Positions 9,059-16,958 of a stretch of 64,000 bases of DNA are shown here, in pieces. Each line of letters starts with the position of its first letter. Position 1 is the first letter of the stretch. Both the position numbers and the translations under genes were made by a program. The stretch is from an uncultured Lachnospiraceae bacterium. Lineage in GTDB: Bacteria; Bacillota; Clostridia; Lachnospirales; Lachnospiraceae. Below the pieces are notes generated by a model. It searched no databases, was not told the DNA's origin, and saw nothing but the letters and a program-made list of their open reading frames with translations. The DNA lies in assembly GCA_902794825.1 (NCBI GenBank), contig CADBIU010000006.1:1-64000 (forward strand), in the 5' to 3' direction.

Positions 9059-9355
9059 TCACTTTTCCAGAAAATCTTTCAGGCTGTTATTATAGTTCTC
9101 TGGAACCCTTCTTACTATCCGATAACCCGCCGGAAGCAGTTCTTTCATCCTTTTCTGTAGCTGACCCGTTGCTAAAGAATACCTGCTGATGTTCAAAATA
9201 AACCCTTCTTCGTCGCGTTCCATGATTGGGGTTGAATAATGAATCAGCTGATCACCTTTTATCTTCACCGTTTTTGTTGAAGATACTGATCCATCTTCGC
9301 TCTCTTTGACACCAGCAATAAAGTTCTCGATAACCTTTCCACACGTAATAGCCAT
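9059..9355 (-). CDS. Small protein between hsdM and hsdS
   Basis: 98 aa from the ATG at 9355, which has a GAGG site seven to eight bases upstream; a longer reading from 9388 would overlap the end of hsdM and has no such site. The protein has a beta-rich N-terminal part (TKTVKIKGDQLIHYSTPI) and a NISRYSLATGQLQKRMKELL segment. Small proteins with a similar N-x-S-x-Y-S-x-x-T-G-x-L-Q pattern occur in phage and plasmid contexts, as far as I recall. It lies 10 bases ahead of hsdS, so it is locked into the RM operon. A regulatory or phage-counter-defence role is speculation. Confidence 0.7.
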   Translation of the reverse strand: MAITCGKVIENFIAGVKESEDGSVSSTKTVKIKGDQLIHYSTPIMERDEEGFILNISRYSLATGQLQKRMKELLPAGYRIVRRVPENYNNSLKDFLEK

Positions 9356-9365
9356 AGCTTTAACC

Positions 9366-10949
9366 TCAAATATCAATGGAATAGCCAAGATTTTTCATCA
9401 CTTCAAGAAGATCCTGTCTGGATTTCTGTTCCTGAATAAGAAGATCTTTCAGTTCGCCCTGAAGTTGTTTCATCTTCTCATCGTAATCTACGTCTTCGCC
9501 AGCCTGTACAAACTCAATATACCTGCTCGGCAAAAGGCTATAGTCTTTCTCAACAATCTCATCCTTTTTTGCCGCGTAGCAGAACTCAGGAATGTCTTCA
9601 TACGGCATCTCATAACCTTCCAGGCGCCAGGACTTGAACCTGTCCACGATAACCGCTCGGTCTTCTTCTGTAAACTCCAAATACTTCTTTTCGTAGGGAT
9701 GACCCATCTGACGAAGATCCATAAAAAGGATTTCGCCGCTTCGGTCGCGATATGTGATCGTTCCATCGGGACGCTTCTCAGTACGAGATTTCTTGTTTTT
9801 GTTAAGGATCCAGATGGTTACGGAAATATTTGTCGTATAAAACATATTCTGGGGCATGATGATAATGGACTCCACAACATCATTCTCAATCATACGCTTT
9901 CTAATCGCGTACTCGTCGCCCCCTGCAGACAAAGCACCATTCGCCAGCAGCACCACGCCGACACCGTTCTGTCCAAGTTTGGACAGCGTATTTAACAGCC
10001 AGCCATAATTGGCATTGCTGGTCGGAGGCGTCGGGTATCCATTCCAGCGCGGGTCATCGTTCAACTGGTTGGCCTCGCGCCAGTCTTTCTGATTGAAGGG
10101 CGGGTTTTCCAGCGAGAAGTCCGCTTTCAGGTCTTTGTGCTGATCGTTCAAGAAAGTGTTGGCGGCTTCTGCGCCGAGATTTGCGGAGATTCCCCGGATC
10201 GCAAGGTTCATCTTAGCCAGGCGCCGAGTCGTATCCGTCAGCTCCTGACCGTATATAGAGACATTCAGGCGATTGCCCTTGTGCTCGTCAACAAAGCGCA
10301 TGGACTGGACAAACATACCGCCGGAACCGCAAGCCCCGTCATATACGATGCCGGAATACGGCTCAATCAGCTCACAGAGCAGCGCAACGACGGTGCGGGG
10401 CGTATAGAATTCTCCCTTGCCTTTTCCTTCCTTCAGCGCGAACTGCCTCAGGCAATACTCATAAACCTTGCCGAACACATCCTTATCACCGCCGACTTGT
10501 AGCTCCAGCCCGTTTATAAGGTCAAGAAGGGAGGACAGACCGCTTGGGTCCATGTGCAGGCGGGAATAGTAGTTGTCCGGCAGCGCACCTTCCAGTGCCG
10601 GGTTCTTCATTTCAATCTCATGCAGCGCGGTATCGATTTTGATTGCGATGTCGGGCTGCTTCGCGTTTTTCATGATGAAATTCCAACGAGCGCACTCAGG
10701 AATATAGAATACGTTGTCCTTCGTATAGAACGGCATCATTTCCAGAAACGCCTGCTGGCCGTTGGCAATCATTTGCTGACGGTGCTCGCCGAAACGGTCG
10801 TTTGCATATTTCAGGAAGATCATCGACAGCACGACATGTTTATACTCAGCCGGTTCGACCTTGCCGCGCAGCTTGTTGGCTGCGTCCCATAAGGTCTGCT
10901 CAATCGGCTTTTGCTCCTTCGGTTTTGCTTTTCTTGGTGCCCTGGCCAT
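9366..10949 (-). CDS. hsdM: Type I restriction-modification methyltransferase subunit
   Basis: 527 aa. An N-terminal helical HsdM_N domain (residues about 15-150) precedes the N6-adenine methylase domain: GEFYTPR at about 179-185, DGACGSGG at 204-211 (SAM-binding motif I) and NPPF at 282-285 (catalytic motif IV). The length is typical. Two HsdM plus one HsdS form the methyltransferase that protects host DNA. It is the first gene of the operon; the start has a GGAGC-type site. It is GC-richer than the hsdS and accessory genes downstream, suggesting mosaic origin. Confidence 0.96.
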   Translation of the reverse strand: MARAPRKAKPKEQKPIEQTLWDAANKLRGKVEPAEYKHVVLSMIFLKYANDRFGEHRQQMIANGQQAFLEMMPFYTKDNVFYIPECARWNFIMKNAKQPDIAIKIDTALHEIEMKNPALEGALPDNYYSRLHMDPSGLSSLLDLINGLELQVGGDKDVFGKVYEYCLRQFALKEGKGKGEFYTPRTVVALLCELIEPYSGIVYDGACGSGGMFVQSMRFVDEHKGNRLNVSIYGQELTDTTRRLAKMNLAIRGISANLGAEAANTFLNDQHKDLKADFSLENPPFNQKDWREANQLNDDPRWNGYPTPPTSNANYGWLLNTLSKLGQNGVGVVLLANGALSAGGDEYAIRKRMIENDVVESIIIMPQNMFYTTNISVTIWILNKNKKSRTEKRPDGTITYRDRSGEILFMDLRQMGHPYEKKYLEFTEEDRAVIVDRFKSWRLEGYEMPYEDIPEFCYAAKKDEIVEKDYSLLPSRYIEFVQAGEDVDYDEKMKQLQGELKDLLIQEQKSRQDLLEVMKNLGYSIDI

Positions 10950-11153
10950 GATAGAAACTGCTCCTTTTATATTGATTCTTTATAGTACATATCAGTTTGT
11001 AGAAAACAATCTATATACAATAATACCAGTAATTAGCAATTAATAACACCTTTGAACAACCAATTGATCAAGCTGAGCCAATTATCGACCAACTACATTT
11101 ATTCTCAACAAAAGTTGTAAAAATTCGCCACCGTAAAGCTTATAGCTTATAGT

Positions 11154-11256
11154 AAAAATCTATTCTCGGTCTGCGAAATAATAAAATCATTTTCTCGTTT
11201 CCTATGAAATAGCAAAATCATATCCTCGTTCTCCAAAATAACATAACCATATCCAC
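11154..11256. repeat. Imperfect ~30-bp direct repeats upstream of hsdM
   Basis: Three to four degenerate units of about 29-31 bases follow one another in the AT-rich leader of the hsd operon (plus-strand core aaatarnaaaatcatwtyctcgtt; clearest units start at about 11176, 11207 and 11236). The spacing is not a multiple of three, so they are not a translated repeat. They could be operator or iteron-like protein-binding sites for control of the restriction operon, or debris of a mobile element. The rest of 10950-11153 is AT-rich promoter-like DNA without a gene. Confidence 0.5.
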
Positions 11257-11303
11257 ACCCCTATCGCAATCCTGGTCATCGATATGTTCCCACAAACACA
11301 AAA

Positions 11304-11353
11304 AGGGTTCCCGCCACTCGGAGCAAAATCTGCCCCAAGTGACGGGAACCCCT
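11304..11353 (-). terminator. Long hairpin terminator
   Basis: gggttcccgccact (11305-11318) pairs with agtgacgggaaccc (11339-11352) with a single G-T wobble around a 20-base loop. On the minus strand the stem is followed by a T-run (cctttttgtg). It would stop minus-strand transcription coming from the comEC remnant before it enters the hsd operon. Confidence 0.6.
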
Positions 11354-11635
11354 TTATTCCAGCCTCTTGTCTCAATTATGTGTTAGTAAACAGACGGTCT
11401 CGACCCCTTCTGTATATAGAAACATATCTGCTTTTTCTACCCATTATAAAAATGAGTTTTCCTTCAATGCTATTATTCTTTCTTTTGCCCTCAGGTTTAA
11501 CGACATCCGACTTTTGCCCCAAAGTACATCACCCTCAAAGCTATACTTATGCGCGAAAGAATATTTCTGGAAAAATCTCTGGAAAATTCGCTCGATACAT
11601 ATGTGCTCTACATAAAAAAAAGGTCAAAAAAGCCC
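11354..11635. other. Island/comEC junction, no gene
   Basis: No convincing gene on either strand in this stretch. Near its right end an A/T-rich inverted repeat (ggtcaaaaaagc at 11622-11633 with gctttttttgcc at 11645-11656) straddles the stop of the comEC remnant and may act as a terminator or mark an element end. This is where comEC homology has been replaced by unrelated DNA. Confidence 0.4.
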
Positions 11636-12358
11636 TTAAATACGCGCTTTTTTTGCCCTTGTACATAGTCCAACATCTGGTAGAACGACACCGGACACGC
11701 ATATCACATGTACAATGCCTGATGCCTGGTACTTCTCTTTGATCTTTCTGTCAACAAGTCCGCTCTCTCCCAAAAGCATCGCTTTCATGACAGACGCGCA
11801 CTCTCTGCCATATGTCCCATGCCTGCTGCCGTAGATCTCATCCATCTCAGCAGACAAATGCTCTCTCGCGAGGAAAAGTGTCGATCTTACAGGATCCTTC
11901 CCGCTGTTATAAGCGAGAATGTGTGTATTGCTCAGCTTAAACAGATAGCCTCCGATCACACTATAGTACAAAAAAGCGTCAAACTCACCGTCATTGGAAG
12001 GCTGCCTGAACAGCCGGATCTTTCCCCTTACCCGCACTGTGGCGCCTTCAACGGCCCAGATCTTCTGCGTTTGTGGATCCTCATCGATCGTACATAGTAT
12101 TTTATCCCCTCTTCTTATCTTAAAGGCTCCCTCCTTAGGGATCTCAGACTCAAGGCTGACATTACCCAAAGTCATTTGTATGTACTCTTCTCCTCCGGGA
12201 TCCCGGATCGCATATTGTTTTTCCTCCACTGTCCCAACGAGAGTTACATACCTTCCCTCCGCCTTTTCGGCTATGAGAGGCTTCGGGGGTGAGAAAAGAA
12301 CAGCGGCCCATACTGCCGCCGTAAAGAGCATTACAAAAAGACAAACCGGTCTTCGCAA
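11636..12358 (-). pseudogene. comEC: Truncated competence protein ComEC (N-terminal 240 residues)
   Basis: The protein starts with TTG at 12358 behind a good GGAGG site and reads as a normal ComEC N-terminus: a hydrophobic segment, the DUF4131 beta domain (GRYVTLVGTVEEKQYAIRD; FRQPSNDGEFDAFLYY) and the beginning of the competence domain (MKAMLLGESGLVDRKIKEKY). Homology runs through SGIVHVICVSG, the lead-in to the first competence membrane helices, and then stops; the last 16 residues (VVLPDVGLCTRAKKARI region) are unrelated. Full-length ComEC is about 700-800 aa, so the DNA-uptake channel and metallo-hydrolase domains are missing. The hsd island begins just beyond, so insertion or deletion at this junction broke the gene. 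Confidence 0.85.
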
Positions 12359-12494
12359 GTTTCTCCTCCGTCCGTATTCATATTGATAATAATGGATTCT
12401 TCCCTGCCGGACCCGGCGCAGGGGACGGACCGAACGGTCCTGACATAATTATCCTAATCCGGATATACCCAAAAAGCAAGATACTCTCTGATAT

Positions 12495-12540
12495 AAAAAA
12501 GCGGCTTTCGTCAGGTTAAGTTCCTGAGCGAAAGCCGCTG
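12495..12540 (-). terminator. Rho-independent terminator after GerMN gene
   Basis: agcggctttcg (12500-12510) pairs with cgaaagccgct (12529-12539). On the minus strand it is followed by TTTTTTATAT, a strong intrinsic terminator seven bases past the stop of the GerMN lipoprotein gene. The remaining bases to 12359 show nothing further. Confidence 0.85.
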
Positions 12541-12546
12541 ATCAAA

Positions 12547-13479
12547 TTACTGTGTTTCCGTCTCCGCGCGTCTTTCGACGATCTCTTCATTCATTCTGAA
12601 GCTGCCGGAAAGGGGGATCGACTCCATAAAGACCGCGTCGGTATTACCGTCTACAGATATCTGCACGGATTCTATACTTGGAAGCTCGCAGAGCGAGTTT
12701 ACGATCGAATAGAGCGCTGTCTGTGCAAGTACGCCTTCCTGTCCGTGAAGGAACTCGCTGTTCAGATTAACGTAGCAGCGACGGTCTCTGGTCGTGACAT
12801 TGATCACTTTTGAAGCGCTGTTAACAGTAGGATGTGCGAAATTGCCGTTCGGTCCCTGTATGACCTGCTCGATGACGATCCTCTCAAGGGGCATATTACT
12901 GTTATAGACCACCGTTCTGTATGCGTCTACGAGTTTGTCTCCTGTCTCATTGGCAAAATACAGATGAAGCCGCACTCTCTCATAATTGCGCATCTCTGTA
13001 TATGAGTTGTAGATGAACTGGTCCGGCTCCATGATGCCCGGCTCTTCTCCGTCCGCGTCACGGAACGCTTCACCTTCTACCATAAAATAGACGCCGTCCA
13101 CATCCGCGAAACTGCAAAGAGTATTGACAATGGCGGTCCTTGTCAGTACTTCCTCGACGGCGCTCAGATCATAATACTCAGCGGAAAGATTGAGCGTGAC
13201 GATCTTTCCCAATGTCTCACTGGACAGAAGTCTGAAATCCGTTATGGGAGCCCTGAGCGTCATCTCCTTGGGCTGAACGCAGAGTTTGGCGATCAATTCC
13301 TCAATGATCCTCTCCCGGTCGTCGGCCTCGGGAACATATTCCTGTTCCTGGATCCCGTAGTCACCCTTATTCAGATAATAGATCCTGATGCCTCTTTTAT
13401 CAGCGCCTTTCTTTGCGCACGCACCGAGAAAGAGGCATAGTGTGAACAATATTAAGATTATTCCTGTCTTTTTATTCAA
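12547..13479 (-). CDS. GerMN-domain lipoprotein
   Basis: 310 aa. The N-terminus is a lipoprotein signal (hydrophobic FTLCLFL followed by the lipobox LGAC, Cys at 21). Two GerMN domains follow, roughly residues 60-150 and 190-290, each with the alternating pattern seen in spore-germination GerM and in lipoproteins encoded beside two-component systems (TLNLSAEYYDLSAVEE; YVNLNSEFLHGQEG). It overlaps the upstream kinase gene by four bases (ATGA), so it is translationally coupled and probably works with the kinase at the membrane, as in LpqB/GerMN-MtrAB-like arrangements. That functional link is inference. Confidence 0.88.
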   Translation of the reverse strand: MNKKTGIILILFTLCLFLGACAKKGADKRGIRIYYLNKGDYGIQEQEYVPEADDRERIIEELIAKLCVQPKEMTLRAPITDFRLLSSETLGKIVTLNLSAEYYDLSAVEEVLTRTAIVNTLCSFADVDGVYFMVEGEAFRDADGEEPGIMEPDQFIYNSYTEMRNYERVRLHLYFANETGDKLVDAYRTVVYNSNMPLERIVIEQVIQGPNGNFAHPTVNSASKVINVTTRDRRCYVNLNSEFLHGQEGVLAQTALYSIVNSLCELPSIESVQISVDGNTDAVFMESIPLSGSFRMNEEIVERRAETETQ

Positions 13480-15329
13480 ACTTTCTCTCCGGATGCGCCG
13501 CTTTCTGAAGGTTTCCCGTTTCCGCTGCTCTGCGCTTTCTTTACAGTTCCGGCGCCGGAAGATTTCCCGGCAGTACCGGTTTTCTTTTTTGCTGACGTGC
13601 CGGATGTATTCTTCCTGGTTGTTCCGGCAGAAGACGTCTTTTTCACGGTCCCTGAGGAGGTCGTTTTTTTCACTGTCCCTGAAGCGGCCGCTTTTTTGAC
13701 TGTTCCCGCAGAAGATGCCTTCTTTGAGGTTCCGGCAGCAGAAGTCTTTTTTGCAGGCCCGGCAGCAGTCTTCGCGGCAGTTCTTCCCGAGGAAGTACGG
13801 CCTGACGTACCGCCGCTCTTTTTGCGGACCGCAGCAGCGCTCTTTGCTCGCATCTGCCTTTTCCTCTTCTCGTTTCTTCTCATCCTCTCGGACTGCCTTC
13901 TGAGCTCAACGGGATGCGCCACATAATTGAGCGGAACAGTAACTGTAAACTTCGTTCCCTCGCCTTCGATACTGCTTACATCAATAGCGCCGTGATGCTG
14001 CAGAATTATGCTCTTGGTAATGGAAAGTCCAAGGCCTGTGCCTCCGACTTCTCTCGACCTTGATTTGTCGACGCGATAGAACCTCTCATAGATCTTGTCG
14101 AGGGAGTCCTGCGGAATACCCACGCCGGTATCCTCGACGCTGATATAGAAATTATAAGGATCTGCATTGATCGTTACGCGGACCTTTCCGTGATCCCTGT
14201 TATATTTGATCGCGTTTTCCACGAGGTTCGTGATGACCATGACCATCTTGACCTCATCGATCTCCGCGTAGACCTCTCTCATACTGACCATAGTCAGCTC
14301 GATGTCCCTCTTCTGTGCGATGGGGCGAAGTCTTCTGAGGATAAGCTCAACCATTTCATTGACGTTGCACTCCTTGACATTGAGCCTGGAGTCCTTCCGG
14401 TCCATGCGGACAAGGGTGAGCAGTTCCGTAATGATCTGGTTTTCGCGGTCTACCTCGTTCTTGATGTCGATCATGAACTCCCGGTACATCTCGACAGGAA
14501 CATTTTCCTGCTGCACCAGTGAATCCGCCAGGACTTTCATGGAAGTCATCGGCGTTTTCAGCTCATGTGACACATTTGAAACAAATTCCTGCCTGGATTC
14601 ATCCAGCGCGTTCATTCTGGCAAGAACCTGATTGAAGGCGTCAGCTATATGCTCCGTCTCCGCGAAAGCGGGCGCCTTGATGGGGTCCGTCGAATACCCG
14701 GCCTTAACTGCGGATATTTCTCCGGAGAGCTTTTCAAATGGTTTCATCAGAACAGTGGACAGGACTAATGAAATCAATAACACCGCCAATATCAGGATCA
14801 CTTCCAGGAGCATGGCCTTCCGGCTCAGTATCTCTTCATTGTCAGATCTGCTGTCCGCATAATTTGTTGCTATTATCGGTGTCACTATTTCAATGAAACC
14901 GTCGCGGCGGTCATAGTTGGAAGTACTGCCTGTATTTCCCTGCAGCAGACATTTTACAACATCAGGCGACACGATCGTCTTGCCGTCCGACATCGAATAG
15001 GTGTCCTTCATAACCTTCAGGTGATCGCTGATCACCATAATGCGTCCGTCATACAGCGCTGAGAATTCGGCGAGTTCCGCACCGATCAGTTCCGAAGACT
15101 GATCGTTCAGGTAGTCGTATGTGATCAGGTGATTGGCGAGAGCGCGCAGATGCGTCTCCACTTCCTCCGTTCTGACCTCTACGGCTCTGGTCTCATAATT
15201 ATTCAGGATCCCGTAGTGAAGGAGCACGCAAGGCACCAGCCCCACCACGAAGATAATTATGAAAAGCCTCATTCTCAGACTTCTGACCACTGAGAATTTC
15301 CGGACCAGCTCCCTGAGCTTATCTGTCAT
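13476..15329 (-). CDS. Membrane sensor histidine kinase with unusual Lys/Ser/Thr-rich tail
   Basis: 617 aa. TM1 at about 20-40, an extracellular sensor of about 130 residues, TM2 at about 173-195, then HAMP, HisKA (SHELKTP, phospho-His255), N-box NLVENAIKYN (368-377), G1 DTGVGIP and G2 GGTGLGLS. The organisation is like VicK/PhoR-type kinases. After the ATPase domain ends near residue 472 there is a 145-residue tail: first an Arg/Lys run (ERMRRNEKRKRQMRAKS), then repeats of the type SAGTVKKT-S. This basic low-complexity tail is not part of the usual kinase. The gene overlaps the response regulator by 11 bases and the GerMN gene by four. Confidence 0.93.
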   Translation of the reverse strand: MTDKLRELVRKFSVVRSLRMRLFIIIFVVGLVPCVLLHYGILNNYETRAVEVRTEEVETHLRALANHLITYDYLNDQSSELIGAELAEFSALYDGRIMVISDHLKVMKDTYSMSDGKTIVSPDVVKCLLQGNTGSTSNYDRRDGFIEIVTPIIATNYADSRSDNEEILSRKAMLLEVILILAVLLISLVLSTVLMKPFEKLSGEISAVKAGYSTDPIKAPAFAETEHIADAFNQVLARMNALDESRQEFVSNVSHELKTPMTSMKVLADSLVQQENVPVEMYREFMIDIKNEVDRENQIITELLTLVRMDRKDSRLNVKECNVNEMVELILRRLRPIAQKRDIELTMVSMREVYAEIDEVKMVMVITNLVENAIKYNRDHGKVRVTINADPYNFYISVEDTGVGIPQDSLDKIYERFYRVDKSRSREVGGTGLGLSITKSIILQHHGAIDVSSIEGEGTKFTVTVPLNYVAHPVELRRQSERMRRNEKRKRQMRAKSAAAVRKKSGGTSGRTSSGRTAAKTAAGPAKKTSAAGTSKKASSAGTVKKAAASGTVKKTTSSGTVKKTSSAGTTRKNTSGTSAKKKTGTAGKSSGAGTVKKAQSSGNGKPSESGASGEKV

Positions 15330-16023
15330 TCTGTCTGAAATAGTAGCCTACGCCCCACTTAGTCTGCACATATACAGGCTCGGAAGCGTTGGGCTCCACC
15401 TTTTCACGGAGCCTTCTGATGTGAACATCCACTGTTCTCACATCACCGGGATAATCCTTACCCCAAACTGTCTGCAGGAGCATCGAGCGGCTGTACACCT
15501 TTCCGGGATGAGTTGCCAGAAGCTCGAGAAGCTCAAATTCTTTACTGGTGAGGTTGATCTCCTTACCCGCTACGGTGACTCTGCGGTTGTCAAAATCCAT
15601 CCTCAGGTCGCCGTTCTCGAGGATTCTCTCCTCCTCTTCCTCTTTGTCCTTGCGGCTTCCGGCCACGCGGCGGATGATTGCCTTGATCCGCGCCTTCACC
15701 TCAAGAATATTGAAAGGCTTTGTGATATAGTCGTCCGCGCCGTAATCGAGTCCGAGGATCTTGTCCATATCCTCGCCCTTGGCAGTGAGCATGATAACAG
15801 GAACAGAGGAGAATTCCCTGATCTGCTGCAATACCTCAAGTCCTGAATGCTTCGGCAGCATTACATCCAGCAGGATAATGTCGTACTGATTCTCAGTCGC
15901 CTTCTGAAGAGCCTCGTCGCCGTCATAGGCAGTATCCACTTCATAACCGTCCTGAAGAAGGCTGAACCTTATGCCCTTCACGATCATTTTTTCATCATCA
16001 ACTACAAGTACCTTTGTTGCCAT
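15319..16023 (-). CDS. OmpR/PhoB-family response regulator
   Basis: 234 aa. The receiver domain has the acidic pair D9-D10, phospho-acceptor D53 in DIILLDVMLPKHSG and K102 in YITKPF. The C-terminal winged helix (RDVRTVDVHIRRLREK-like region, VQTKWGVGYYFR) is typical of the PhoB/WalR class. It is the first gene of a three-gene operon with the kinase and GerMN lipoprotein. It resembles WalR-type regulators, but the usual yycHIJ neighbours are absent, so I do not assign walR. Confidence 0.95.
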   Translation of the reverse strand: MATKVLVVDDEKMIVKGIRFSLLQDGYEVDTAYDGDEALQKATENQYDIILLDVMLPKHSGLEVLQQIREFSSVPVIMLTAKGEDMDKILGLDYGADDYITKPFNILEVKARIKAIIRRVAGSRKDKEEEEERILENGDLRMDFDNRRVTVAGKEINLTSKEFELLELLATHPGKVYSRSMLLQTVWGKDYPGDVRTVDVHIRRLREKVEPNASEPVYVQTKWGVGYYFRQNDR

Positions 16024-16086
16024 TCATTACTCCTCTCTTTGTTGACGTGTTCCGCCGTCGGTTCCGACTGGCGCGCAGACACCATA

Positions 16087-16731
16087 TTATTTCACTGTTA
16101 TACAGTCTTTCATCTTTTCATACATACCGCTTCCGATCCCGCTCACATTCATGAGCTCCTCGATGGAACCGAATCTGCCGTGGATCTGTCGGTATTCTAT
16201 GATCCTGTCGGCTTTGCTCTCACCGATCCCGGGTATCCTCATCAGTTCCTGCTTGTCGGCGGTATTGATATCAATAAGGCCGTTCTCCCGTACGCTGCCC
16301 GAATCACCCTGCTCTGCGGCCGCTTCCGCCTCGATCTCTCTAAGGCGCTGCGCTTCTTCGAAGGTTGGGATCTCAACCCTCTGTGTATCATAGACATACT
16401 CTGCCTGATTCACATAAATTCTGTCGGCGTCTTCTGAATAACCGCCCGCCGCCTCGACAGCGTCAATAACTCTGGAGGATTCAGGCAGTTCATACACACC
16501 TTCGCAGTTCACTGCTCCGCATACAAAGACACAGATTGTTTCTGCATGCTCCGGCTGTTCCTCGTATATCGCATCCTGCCGCGTATCGCCGATGTCGTCG
16601 GAAGCATAGACAGTTTCAGTAAAAACAGTCTGTTTTTCTCTTTTACAGCCGCACAGCACTATTGCCGCCGCTAAGACAGATATTACGATTTTGCCTTTCC
16701 TTATTAAAGAAAATATAAGATGAGATTGCAT
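16087..16731 (-). CDS. comEA: ComEA-family DNA-binding lipoprotein (SLBB + helix-hairpin-helix)
   Basis: 214 aa. The N-terminal hydrophobic segment ends in VLCGC, a likely lipobox, so the protein may be lipid-anchored rather than a TM protein as in Bacillus. An SLBB-like domain (ICVFVCGAVNCEGVYELP, AVEAAGGYSEDAD) precedes the C-terminal double HhH (IDINTADKQELMRIPGIG, then IEELMNVSGIG), which binds double-stranded DNA during uptake. It is intact and separate from the truncated comEC 3.7 kb away, so uptake by this pathway is probably no longer possible unless another ComEC exists. Confidence 0.9.
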   Translation of the reverse strand: MQSHLIFSLIRKGKIVISVLAAAIVLCGCKREKQTVFTETVYASDDIGDTRQDAIYEEQPEHAETICVFVCGAVNCEGVYELPESSRVIDAVEAAGGYSEDADRIYVNQAEYVYDTQRVEIPTFEEAQRLREIEAEAAAEQGDSGSVRENGLIDINTADKQELMRIPGIGESKADRIIEYRQIHGRFGSIEELMNVSGIGSGMYEKMKDCITVK

Positions 16732-16881
16732 ACTAGTCCCCTCTTTTCAAAAGGGACCCGCATTGCGACAACATTATTGTAAACATTGACGTAATATTTT
16801 ACAAGGTCAATTCTTTATCTGTTAACCTTTTTTTCGTCAATTTCTCCCTTCGACATACAAAATATAGTGAAATAACAAATA

Positions 16882-16920
16882 ATCTCCACAATATGGGCTA
16901 CTCACCCATACTGTGGAGAT
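16882..16920 (-). terminator. Hairpin after argD
   Basis: atctccacaatatggg (16882-16897) pairs with cccatactgtggagat (16905-16920) with one mismatch. The minus-strand 3' side is followed by an AT-rich stretch (attatttgttattt). It lies 39 bases beyond argD and is the likely end of the GNAT-argJBD transcript. Confidence 0.6.
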
Positions 16921-16958
16921 CATACTGACCCCTTTCGGGATTTGATCATTCTTATGTA

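Noticed and set aside
11154..11256. CRISPR array
   Set aside because: The repeats are imperfect, contiguous without unique spacers, and no cas genes are present.
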